NCBI GenBank assembly: GCA_013823135.1
Contig: PNLP01000037.1
Span: forward strand, 1 to 64,000
Length of the DNA: 64,000 nt
Reading direction: 5' to 3'
Source of the DNA: Planctomycetaceae bacterium
GTDB lineage: Bacteria > Planctomycetota > Planctomycetia > Gemmatales > Gemmataceae
Position numbers and translations under genes: made by a program. Below are positions 55,641-63,528 of this stretch, piece after piece. The notes below the pieces were generated by a model, which was not told where the DNA came from, searched no databases, and worked only from the letters and a program-made list of their open reading frames with translations. Each line of letters starts with the position of its first letter. Within the stretch, counting starts at the first letter, position 1.

Positions 55641-56220
55641 GAGCGGGATGCTTCGGTTTCTCCTTGGAAGAGGCCATAAAGCACCGTTCCTGCCAGGCCG
55701 CCAACAACCGTTACACAAATTGCGGCAGCCGGATTCACCCACGTGGGCGTTGCGCCGCCTGAGATTCCCGCGTACCAGCCCATGACTACCCCGATCCCAC
55801 CCGGAATACTGCAAACAACGTGATGAACCAGGCGGATTCGACCCCGGTATCTGACAGACAGTAAAGTCCGAGCAACACGCCTGCCGCACCAAATCCGAGA
55901 GCAGAAACACAGGCATGTGCGGCCTGACCGCCTGCCACCATCAACGCAACCCAGATGCCAAAGCCCAGCATCGCACCTACCAACGCCCACGGCAACCAAT
56001 CATCAATCGAAGGCTGCGGGTTCGTAGTTTCGACAGAACGATTCTGTTCCGTTCGCATGTTTTCCCAGGTGAAGTCAGGGATATCTTCCGACGTGGGAAC
56101 CTGAACCAACTCCAAGCAATTGGGGCACTTGACTTGCTTCTTCGTGCTGGTCCGCAACACGCCGAGTTTGGCTCCGCACACGGTACAACAAACTCTGATC
56201 CGATTGATGGTAGTTATCAC
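55637..56220 (-). pseudogene. Zinc-ribbon membrane protein gene with an apparent frameshift
   Basis: From GTG 56220 (GGGGAGA about 6 bases upstream) the frame reads INRIRVCCTVCGAKLGV and KKQVKCPNCLELVQVP, a two-CXXC zinc ribbon, then a linker and membrane helices (LPWALVGAMLGFGIWVALMV). The frame stops at 55786, but sequence in the next frame continues the membrane character without a break (SIPGGIGVVMGWYAGISGGA, AAAICVTVVGGLAGTVLYGL) to a stop at 55637. One base lost near 55800 would explain it. It could be a real frameshift or a sequence error. The function is unknown. Confidence 0.55.
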
Positions 56221-56373
56221 GGCAATCTCCCCGGTTTGTTGAGGGCTCAGGTCAGGGGCGAAACCTGCCGGAGCCTCGCCATCTGTTACGAGGCGAGGAA
56301 GAAAGCGTGACACCCTCCGAAGAAAATTCTGGGATTGGCGGTTTTCATCGAATTGCGACTCAAAGGCACTCTT

Positions 56374-58050
56374 TCACGGACGGGGGTATGCGACGCCACG
56401 GAACAGGGACAACTTCGGCGTGCGGTTCAGCAGGCTCTGCCGCAGATCATTGAGTCGTGATTCCACTGTTGCGATCGGTTCTACCTTTCCTTCACCGAAT
56501 GTCGAACGCGATTGCAGTGGCACTTCCTCGGGTGTCAGCCACACGGGTTTTGCCCCGGCGGGCATCTGGGGGAGCCGACCGAGTCTGGCCTGTACCAACT
56601 CCTCGATCTGGTCGAAGGCGGCAGGATCTTCCGCCGAACAGACGAGCACGACCTCGGTTCCCGGCACGTCCCGTTCAAACGCTTGCCGGGTGTCCTCGGT
56701 TGCGGGGAAGAGCAACGTTGTGTGCCCCGTGGCCGGAGACTTGCGAAAGGGGAGCAACTTCACCTTCCCGTTACCGTTCACATGAACCAGGACCGCATGT
56801 TGAGCGGGTGGAATCCGCGCGACCACTTGCACTGTGTCGCTTTCAGGCACCAGGGGCAACGCGTTTGCGAGATCGAGCGATTGGCCCCCCCGTGATATCA
56901 CCATCTCCAGAGCCGGTCGCGTATCCTTTGGCGCTCCGGGTACCACCACGCCTGACCGTTGGCCCGACGCCCACAAGCCGATGCCGATCCCAACGAGCAC
57001 GACCGCTGCGGTCGAAATGCTCGCGAGTCGTCGAAGTTGCTGCGGGCGAGTCAGGTAGCGTTCGAGATCGTCTGCCAGGTCTTCACCGCGAGGATATCGC
57101 TCATTCGGAGTAGGTGCCATCGCCTTCAGGCAAATGTCTCGCAATCGGTGCGGAATGCCGGGCTGATCGAGTGCGGTGCGGTCGAACTCGCACCCACGCG
57201 CGAGTTTCAGCGTATCGGCGACCGTCTCACCCAGGAACGGTGGTTTACCGGTCAGCAGGAAATACAGCACGCCTCCAAGTGCGAACAGATCGCTGCGGGG
57301 GCCAATGGCGGCGTCCTCGCTGCGTGCCTGTTCCGGAGCCATGAAGGCCGGGGTGCCGCCACTCGCACACTCACCGCTGTCGTCCCAGGCGTGTCGGAGT
57401 CGAGCCATGCCGAAGTCTATGAGTCGCGCCCGACCGGTCTCGTCGATCAAGATGTTCTGGGGTTTCACATCCTGGTGTACGACGCCGTGCTGGTGGACGA
57501 CTGCGAGCGCTCGTGCGACTTCCGCGACCAACCGTGCAGCAGTGCGGGGAGGCACGGGCGAATCCGCCGCAAACTTCCGCAAGTTTGGCCCGCGAACATA
57601 CTCCATCGCCAGGAATGGCAAGTCGTCGTGAAAGTCGAGGTCGTAGATGCGGGCGAGCCCAGGGTGTTCGAGTTTCGCGAGCAGTTTCCCCTCCGCGACG
57701 AGTAGTGGGCGGTGATCTGACAGGCGACCGACAGCATGCCGACTCAACTTGATCGCCAGTTCTTTGTCGAGCGTCGGGTGAATGGCTCGATAGACATTGG
57801 CTTGACCACCCGAGTCCAGGCTGCCAACGACGAGGTATTTGCCGATGCGTGCTGGCCGCGAAGGCGGAACACTCACCGGTTTCATTTTGATCGTGCCGCG
57901 GAGCGCATGGAGGTCGCTCTTGAACAGTTCGAGGCGGCGTTGGCACGCCGAGCAACTATGGAGGTGAGACGCGATACCCGTATCGGCGCTTTCGCCTACC
58001 ATCATGGGGATCAGTTCTTCGTCGCTTGGGCAGGCGATGGCGTTATTCAT
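56374..58050 (-). CDS. Ser/Thr protein kinase with N-terminal anti-sigma-type zinc motif and one membrane helix
   Basis: About 558 residues. The ATG (58050) overlaps the sigma factor stop in ATGAATAA, so the two are coupled. Residues 1-45 hold ASHLHSCSACQRRLELF, an H-x3-C-x2-C pattern (H29, C33, C36) as in zinc anti-sigma domains. The kinase domain follows: loop GSLDSGGQANVYR, lysine 101 in ELAIKLSRH, catalytic segment VVHQDVKPQN (H192, Q193, D194; the usual Arg is replaced by Gln), IDFGMAR and FMAPEQA. A membrane helix (SISTAAVVLVGIGIGLWAS) lies near residue 340, with an extracytoplasmic C-terminal domain of about 200 residues without recognised family. It probably controls the coupled sigma factor. 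Confidence 0.88.
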   Translation of the reverse strand: MNNAIACPSDEELIPMMVGESADTGIASHLHSCSACQRRLELFKSDLHALRGTIKMKPVSVPPSRPARIGKYLVVGSLDSGGQANVYRAIHPTLDKELAIKLSRHAVGRLSDHRPLLVAEGKLLAKLEHPGLARIYDLDFHDDLPFLAMEYVRGPNLRKFAADSPVPPRTAARLVAEVARALAVVHQHGVVHQDVKPQNILIDETGRARLIDFGMARLRHAWDDSGECASGGTPAFMAPEQARSEDAAIGPRSDLFALGGVLYFLLTGKPPFLGETVADTLKLARGCEFDRTALDQPGIPHRLRDICLKAMAPTPNERYPRGEDLADDLERYLTRPQQLRRLASISTAAVVLVGIGIGLWASGQRSGVVVPGAPKDTRPALEMVISRGGQSLDLANALPLVPESDTVQVVARIPPAQHAVLVHVNGNGKVKLLPFRKSPATGHTTLLFPATEDTRQAFERDVPGTEVVLVCSAEDPAAFDQIEELVQARLGRLPQMPAGAKPVWLTPEEVPLQSRSTFGEGKVEPIATVESRLNDLRQSLLNRTPKLSLFRGVAYPRP

Positions 58051-58639
58051 TGCCGACATCCTCCAGATAGGCCTCGCATTGCTCACGCACGCGGGCCATC
58101 ACTCGAGCTGCGTAGACGTACACCGTGTTCGCGGGTAATCCCAGTTCGGCTCCGACTTCGCTCCCGGCCCGCCCCTTGAGAAGATGCTCCTCGAAACATG
58201 CCCACGTTGGCGGGTTGGTCCGTTCCTTCACCTTCTGCATCGCGTATTCCAGAATTCGCTTCTGGAGTTCGGTATCCCACTCGCTGTCGGGTTCCTCGTT
58301 GCCTTCCTTCCACCCCTCGCGGAGTTTCTCTTCGATCGCCTTTGTCCGCTTGCGTGATCGTGCCCAGTCGACGACCGCGTTGTGGGTGACTTGCCACAAC
58401 CAGGTGCGGAATCGCCCTTTTCCGCGATCAAGTTCGAAGGACGGAAGTTTACGGAGTAGCGAGATGAAGATGTTTTGCACAACATCTCGGGCGTCGTGTT
58501 CTTCCAGACCTTTCTTGCAGATATATCGCACGAGGAGTGGTTCGTAGAGAGCGACGAATTCTCCCCAACTCGCTTGATCTTCCGGGTTCCGGAGTCGGCG
58601 CAGGAGTGAACTGGAGGTCTTTTCAACGGCGTGGCTCAT
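58043..58639 (-). CDS. ECF-type RNA polymerase sigma factor coupled to the kinase
   Basis: About 198 residues. The ATG at 58639 (MSHAVEKTSSSLLRRLRNPE) matches the usual beginning of this planctomycete family, so the longer frame from 58801 is unlikely. Region 2 contains SWGEFVALYEPLLVRYICKK, DARDVVQNIFISLLRKLPSF and the -10 recognition-like FRTWLWQVTHNAVVDWARSR. Region 4 contains GRAGSEVGAELGLPANTVYV and AARVMARVREQCE. It overlaps the kinase gene by 8 bases. Regulation by the kinase's zinc motif is the obvious hypothesis. Targets are unknown, and the flanking M48/TPR genes are candidates. Confidence 0.9.
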   Translation of the reverse strand: MSHAVEKTSSSLLRRLRNPEDQASWGEFVALYEPLLVRYICKKGLEEHDARDVVQNIFISLLRKLPSFELDRGKGRFRTWLWQVTHNAVVDWARSRKRTKAIEEKLREGWKEGNEEPDSEWDTELQKRILEYAMQKVKERTNPPTWACFEEHLLKGRAGSEVGAELGLPANTVYVYAARVMARVREQCEAYLEDVGNE

Positions 58640-58839
58640 ACGGGATAGGCTACCGCCCCGGTGCGGGCGTCCGCCAGCATAAACAGGGTGCCGTCGCGAT
58701 TGGCTGATCCTAGGGTGCGCTGGTGTCATGGTTTGGTTCCATTGCGGTCGCTGTTGAGTTCTGCCCGTGGTACGGCTGCGAGGCGAGGATGTGACAGACA
58801 AAGCCCGAAGTCAATCCTTGGCAAGCCGGCGACTTCCGT

Positions 58840-60597
58840 TCATTCCTTTCCCGATCCGACGATGATCGCTTTCACCACGCCATCGGTGCCGTCGCGGTCA
58901 TAGACCACGGTCAGGTCCCACTCGGGGTAATACGCGTACACGCTGGTTTGTGGGGCGAACGGTCGCAACGCGAAGTCCGCACCGCCCGGTAACGCCTCGA
59001 CTTGCTCCCGACTCATTCCGACGCGCAAATCCCCGGCAGGCCGACCGCACGGACCCGTCTTCGGCCACGGCACCCCCGACTTCTTCGAGACCAGTACAAC
59101 CACCAACACTTCTTCATCAGGCTGCACGATCAGCTCGATCCCCTGCGTGTCGAGACTCCATCGCAGCAGCGAGATGCGAGGAGCAATCGGTGACTGGCGA
59201 CTGGGCTTTCCCAACATGCTCAGCACATCATCGGGGGCGTTGCCGGGCCGCACGGTTTTCCCGGATGCGAGCGTGGCGGTCTGAAGTTGCTGCTTGGTCG
59301 GTTTCCGCAGGGCGTCACGCGGACGCGGTTCCAGTTTGAGTTGCTTGCACAGCACGAGATAGTGCTGGTATCCCTCGGACCACCACGGGTCGTATTGCTG
59401 CGTCGTTTCGAGGAAGCGAACCAGCAGCTTGATGGCTTCGGATGGCTTGCCGTCGGCAGCGAGCGCGAGTGCCCGGTTGAAGGTGATCGCCTGGGTGTAT
59501 CGTGCTGGCGGGCCGCCAGGGAGTTTCGTCGCGAGTGCCGCAGCCTGGTCGAGCACTTTGCGAGCGTCGGCAGTTTTGTTGGTCGAGATCCGAACCACCG
59601 CGACGTTTACGAGCAATTCAATCTCACCAGCTAGCGACGGATTCGGTTGCTCCTTGAGAGCCGTCAGTGCCGCTACCAGATACTTCTCAGCGTCCTCGGC
59701 ATGCGGTACCCCGTTCGGTGGGATTGTGTACGCCAGCCCAAGATTTGCCAGCACTCGCGGTTGTCCAGGCTTGAGTTTCTCGGCTTCCTGCAACGCTCGA
59801 ACGGCGCTCGCCCATTGCTCTTTGTCTGGGCTCGTCGCTTTCACAGAACTTCTGATGTGAGACGTTCCAAGCACATGCCCAGATCGAACTGCCGAACTGT
59901 AATCGAAATAATGCATCAGCCGGGCGTACCCCAGATTGGCCCAGGCTTCGTGCGATAGCGGGAACTCCTTGGTGACTACTTCGAAGCAAGCCGTCGCATT
60001 CGTGTGCTGCTCGATCGCAAGGAACATCATGCCGCTTTCAAACGCGGGCATGATTCGCCAGAGGGATTCGTCCGGCTTTTCAAGCAGTTTGGCGATGCGA
60101 TCGGCCCACGCGGGTCGTCCCTTCTCGAGGAGCATTCCGGCCAGCCCACGCCTTACGGAATAGCCCGACCGAAGCACGAGCTTCACGGCGTACAGATCCG
60201 CGTCCGCGTCTGTGGCGTCCGAGCGGGGTTCGCCTTTCGGCGGCGCGAGACCGAGGCTGAGGCGAGCAAGCTCGCGGCCAATGATCAGCGCCAGAGCGTC
60301 GGGAGTTTTGGCGACAACAAGATAGCCACGGGTGATGGTGACGAATGGCGTTGGTTTGCCGTCGCCCCAGTCTTCCCAACCGGCAGTCGTGGCGAAGTCG
60401 TCCTTCCCAATCGAATCGACGATGCGGAGTTGGAACTCGTTCCACCCCACGCCCGGTGTGGGAGTCATGTGAGTGCGTAACTGCTTCGACACGGCACGGG
60501 CGCTGTCCTCAGCCTTTTGCATGGGTGGCGATTGGGCACAGACGCCATCAGCAAGTAGCGTTGCGAAAATGACAGTCAGGAGCAGTGGGCGAGTCAT
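58840..60597 (-). CDS. M48-like/TPR paralogue C with destroyed zinc motif (probable pseudoenzyme)
   Basis: 585 residues with a signal peptide (MTRPLLLTVIFATLLADGVC). It follows the layout of paralogues A and B throughout: VTITRGYLVVAKTPDALALI before the active-site helix, then the TPR region (SHEAWANLGYARLMHYFD, VLANLGLAYTIPPNG) and the double C-terminal module (DDVLSMLGKPSRQSPIAP and AGDLRVGMSREQVEALPGG). At the zinc motif it reads IIGRELARLSLG: R108-E-L-A-R112 replaces HExxH, and the third ligand position is DADADLY, with Asp in place of Glu. The rest is intact and open, so it was kept as a protein, probably as a binding or regulatory partner, not as a protease. Confidence 0.85.
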   Translation of the reverse strand: MTRPLLLTVIFATLLADGVCAQSPPMQKAEDSARAVSKQLRTHMTPTPGVGWNEFQLRIVDSIGKDDFATTAGWEDWGDGKPTPFVTITRGYLVVAKTPDALALIIGRELARLSLGLAPPKGEPRSDATDADADLYAVKLVLRSGYSVRRGLAGMLLEKGRPAWADRIAKLLEKPDESLWRIMPAFESGMMFLAIEQHTNATACFEVVTKEFPLSHEAWANLGYARLMHYFDYSSAVRSGHVLGTSHIRSSVKATSPDKEQWASAVRALQEAEKLKPGQPRVLANLGLAYTIPPNGVPHAEDAEKYLVAALTALKEQPNPSLAGEIELLVNVAVVRISTNKTADARKVLDQAAALATKLPGGPPARYTQAITFNRALALAADGKPSEAIKLLVRFLETTQQYDPWWSEGYQHYLVLCKQLKLEPRPRDALRKPTKQQLQTATLASGKTVRPGNAPDDVLSMLGKPSRQSPIAPRISLLRWSLDTQGIELIVQPDEEVLVVVLVSKKSGVPWPKTGPCGRPAGDLRVGMSREQVEALPGGADFALRPFAPQTSVYAYYPEWDLTVVYDRDGTDGVVKAIIVGSGKE

Positions 60598-60684
60598 GGG
60601 TTTAACCCAGATGGGTGCTGGTCATCGCGACGTTCCGCGTACCGTGTTACGTTGTCAATTCGTGTGTGTGTGACACCTCGTCGC

Positions 60685-60732
60685 AAAAAAATGCGAATAA
60701 CCCCGCGACCCCTTGTTGGGATCACGGGGTCG
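60685..60732 (-). terminator. Terminator after M48/TPR paralogue B
   Basis: On the minus strand CGACCCC (60732-60726) pairs with GGGGTCG (60712-60706). A run of seven T follows 14 bases later (60691-60685). It lies just past the stop of the 60745 gene. Confidence 0.55.
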
Positions 60733-60744
60733 GCTGTCGAACTG

Positions 60745-62739
60745 CTACCGAGCAAGCTGGCCGATCAGCAGGCCCCGGACAACACCAGCGGCATCGTAGA
60801 GCACCGCAACTCCAAGATCAGGGTAGTAGTCGTACTCGACTGCGTTGCCATCAGCGTCCTTGGCAAGGAATCCTAACCGCACGGGCGAGCCACGACCCGG
60901 CAGGTTCCGAACGCTTACTCGGGTCATTCCCACACGAAGTTCGCCAAGAACCTTTCCTCCCGGCCCGAACTCCTGAAGGACGACCTTTGGTCCGGTCGCT
61001 GAGGTGATGACGATCGCGAACACTTCGTCATCGTCTGCCACCAGATACAATCCGTGGGCATCGAACTGAAGCCGGCAAACGCTCGTCCCTTCAATACTGG
61101 ACTTGCGATTCGGCTCCCCAAGTACCTTGATCGCTTCTTCAACTGCTTGCCCGACGTAGACGGTACCCCCCGTCTTGAGCGTCACGATCTGTTGCATTCG
61201 CACCACGGCGATGTTGCCCAGTTTGGCCTTCTCCTTGGTGGTTGTTCCTTCAGCCTTGCACAAGGATGCATACTGCTCGTAAGCACCTGGCCACCAGGGG
61301 TTTGACCGTGGCGTGAGCATCAGGAACTTTTCGAATTCCTCGACCGCGGCCCTACGGTCACTGTTCTTCAGAGCGACTGCCTTGTTGAATGCTACCGCCC
61401 CACGCAGGGTCAGTGGCCAGTTTGCCACTTCCCCATACACACGACGTTCAGCCAGTGTGACTGCCTCAGCCAGCAACTTCTGCCCCTTCTCACTGTCTCC
61501 GTTTGCAAGGTGAATGACGGCGAAGTTCACCAGCATCCCCAACCTCACCTGTGATGGCAGATCCGTGGCCTTCTCAAACGCTTTCTCTGCTGCTGTGCGG
61601 AATTCGAGAGCAGTGCCCACGTCTTTCCCTGCCGGGTGGAGCAGATATGCCAGAGCGAGATTCGACAGCACCTGCGGCGAGTTCGGCATCAGTTCCTTGG
61701 CGTTCATGAGTGCATTAACAGCGCTATACCATAGCTCCGTGCGGCCGGAACGAAGTAGTGGGATCGTACCTGCTGTGCGGTAAGCCGTGCCCAGGAAGTG
61801 GCCGACATCCAGCAATCGGATGTCCTCCGCACTGAGTCCGTCGCAGTACCGCAGCAACCGGGCAAGTCCGAGGTTCGCCCAGGCCTCGTGACACTTGGGG
61901 AACTCTTTGACGACTCGCAGGAAACAGTCCTCGGCCGCCGCGAAATTCTGAACTTCGAGGAAGGTGACGCCGTTCTCGAACGCCGACATGCACCGCCACA
62001 ACTCGGCCTCGTTCTTGTCGAGCACAGCGGACAGCCTAGCCGCACGGTCCGACGTGGATGGGTGCGACTTGCAGGTGGCCGACGCAGCCGAACTCGTCCA
62101 TCCTTGTTTGTCGAGCCCGATCCACTCTGCAATCACCCCTTTCCGGAGCGAGTACCCGGCCTTGAGCATGAGCCGTGCGCCATACATGTCAGCATCGGCT
62201 TCGCGTCGGTGGCTGTCGATGGCAGCCAGTGCTTCCGACGCCGAGGGCCGTCCTTGAGTGGTATGGCCAAGTGCGTGGTGGCCCAACTCGTGACCGAGGA
62301 CCAGGGCGATTCCGTGCTCGCTCCCTTTGAGCAATTCCAGGTAGCCCCGCGTAAATTCGATGACAGACTGAAGTTTGCCGTCCTTTTTGACCGGAATCCC
62401 ATTTTCGTCACACAGGACGTGTGCGACTGCGTTGTACTCGTCGGACCTCTTTCCGAATTTGACCTCGTCGACGATCAGGAAAATTGGTGTCGTTGTCAGG
62501 TTACTCGGCCAGTTCTTCCCTGGGACGATCACCGCGTTCTCGAAGATCTTTTTCCAGACGGCTTGTGCCGTCTTCTCGTATTGCTTCATCGTTTCGGCAT
62601 CGACACTTTTCTTCCAGCGTGGTTCTGGGCGTCCGGCATCACGCTTGGTAGCTTGGGTCGGCGGCGTGTCCCAAGACCCGGCGTTCGCTCCCGCAGCGAT
62701 CGCCATTGTGGCCAGGGTTGCGATCAGGAACTTCGTCAC
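60745..62739 (-). CDS. Secreted M48-like metallopeptidase with TPR region and duplicated C-terminal module (paralogue B)
   Basis: 664 residues. Signal peptide MTKFLIATLATMAIAAGANA. The zinc motif is ALVLGHELGHHALGH (H150, E151, H154), with the likely third ligand E180 in SHRREADADMYGARLMLKAG. The TPR region includes CHEAWANLGLARLLRYCDGL and VLSNLALAYLLHPAGKDVGT. The C-terminal double module has EEAIKVLGEPNRKSSIEGTS and GELRVGMTRVSVRNLPGRGS. It is the most complete of the three paralogues by its zinc site. It lies upstream of paralogue C on the same strand with 147 bases and a terminator between them. Substrates are unknown. An envelope protease or assembly factor is likely, with BepA-type M48/TPR proteins as the nearest functional analogy. 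Confidence 0.87.
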   Translation of the reverse strand: MTKFLIATLATMAIAAGANAGSWDTPPTQATKRDAGRPEPRWKKSVDAETMKQYEKTAQAVWKKIFENAVIVPGKNWPSNLTTTPIFLIVDEVKFGKRSDEYNAVAHVLCDENGIPVKKDGKLQSVIEFTRGYLELLKGSEHGIALVLGHELGHHALGHTTQGRPSASEALAAIDSHRREADADMYGARLMLKAGYSLRKGVIAEWIGLDKQGWTSSAASATCKSHPSTSDRAARLSAVLDKNEAELWRCMSAFENGVTFLEVQNFAAAEDCFLRVVKEFPKCHEAWANLGLARLLRYCDGLSAEDIRLLDVGHFLGTAYRTAGTIPLLRSGRTELWYSAVNALMNAKELMPNSPQVLSNLALAYLLHPAGKDVGTALEFRTAAEKAFEKATDLPSQVRLGMLVNFAVIHLANGDSEKGQKLLAEAVTLAERRVYGEVANWPLTLRGAVAFNKAVALKNSDRRAAVEEFEKFLMLTPRSNPWWPGAYEQYASLCKAEGTTTKEKAKLGNIAVVRMQQIVTLKTGGTVYVGQAVEEAIKVLGEPNRKSSIEGTSVCRLQFDAHGLYLVADDDEVFAIVITSATGPKVVLQEFGPGGKVLGELRVGMTRVSVRNLPGRGSPVRLGFLAKDADGNAVEYDYYPDLGVAVLYDAAGVVRGLLIGQLAR

Positions 62740-62968
62740 GGCTGCGTCCTCCGGATTGGTTTGGGCTCTTATTGATGCCCGTCATTCGAGTGGTGTTACG
62801 GCAGGGTGATGCCGGATGTGACAGATGTTCGGTGAAAATCATCTGTGAGGGGAACAGCGGGCCACAAACAGCCTTTGGGATTCTGGCAAAGACATGGGCA
62901 CCATCAGCTGATGATCTGATAGACCTGCGTCAGGCCCGATCACACTTCGCTGTTCCAGGAGGCTGAAC

Positions 62969-63208
62969 ATGCACCGAAGAACGCTCCTGCTTGCCGTGAT
63001 GTTGTCGATTCCCGTCGTGTCAGTGAGCTCAGCCGACGACGAATCTTTACGCAAGGCATCAATCACCTTGCTGAAGGAGAAAACCACGGAGAAACAGGCA
63101 GACGAGTCGCTCATCAAGTCCCTGAGCAAACCCACTGAGGAGGTCACCAAGAGGTCGCTCGTCTCGAATTTGTCGACCCAGATCAACTCATCGGCCGCTG
63201 CTGGTTGA
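62969..63208 (+). CDS. Small secreted helical protein
   Basis: 79 residues. AGGAGG lies 7 bases before the ATG, and a clear leader follows (MHRRTLLLAVMLSIPVVSVS). The mature part of about 57 residues is charged and helical (LRKASITLLKEKTTEKQADE, SLSKPTEEVTKRSLVSNL) with no cysteine. I recognise no family. It is divergent from paralogue B, with a 229-base shared upstream region, so joint control is possible. Confidence 0.65.
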   Translation: MHRRTLLLAVMLSIPVVSVSSADDESLRKASITLLKEKTTEKQADESLIKSLSKPTEEVTKRSLVSNLSTQINSSAAAG

Positions 63209-63528
63209 GCACGGCATACGGTCGGATAAACACTGACAACGACTGTAGCGAGAGACAGAACGAGCCTGATTTGAAGGGTTGACACGAGATTCCCTCGTTC
63301 GGACAGAAGTGATTCCTACGAGCAAGTCTACCCGCTCCATCGGTCCGATTGAAATTCTTCTTGGCGGTCGTGTCACTTCTGTTTTGGCGTGGCGTAACAG
63401 AGAGCGAAAGGGGTCGCGAGTGCGACTCGAAACCAAACGCCCGACGACGCGACTGTAGGTTGCGAGACGAAGTTCCGGCGAAGTTCGCTGGCCGTCTCGC
63501 ACCGAGTTGCCAACCCAAGGAGATTCCG
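63209..63528. other. 320-base gap with one hairpin
   Basis: No gene is supported; the minus frames here are shadows of the next gene. TGCGAGACG (63461-63469) and CGTCTCGCA (63493-63501) form a 9-base hairpin with a 23-base loop just before the ribosome site of the next gene. It could be a leader structure or the terminator of a short transcript. Confidence 0.4.

Noticed and set aside
58640..58801. Upstream start of the second sigma factor
   Set aside because: Residues before MSHAVEK are Arg/Pro/Gln-rich and unlike the family.
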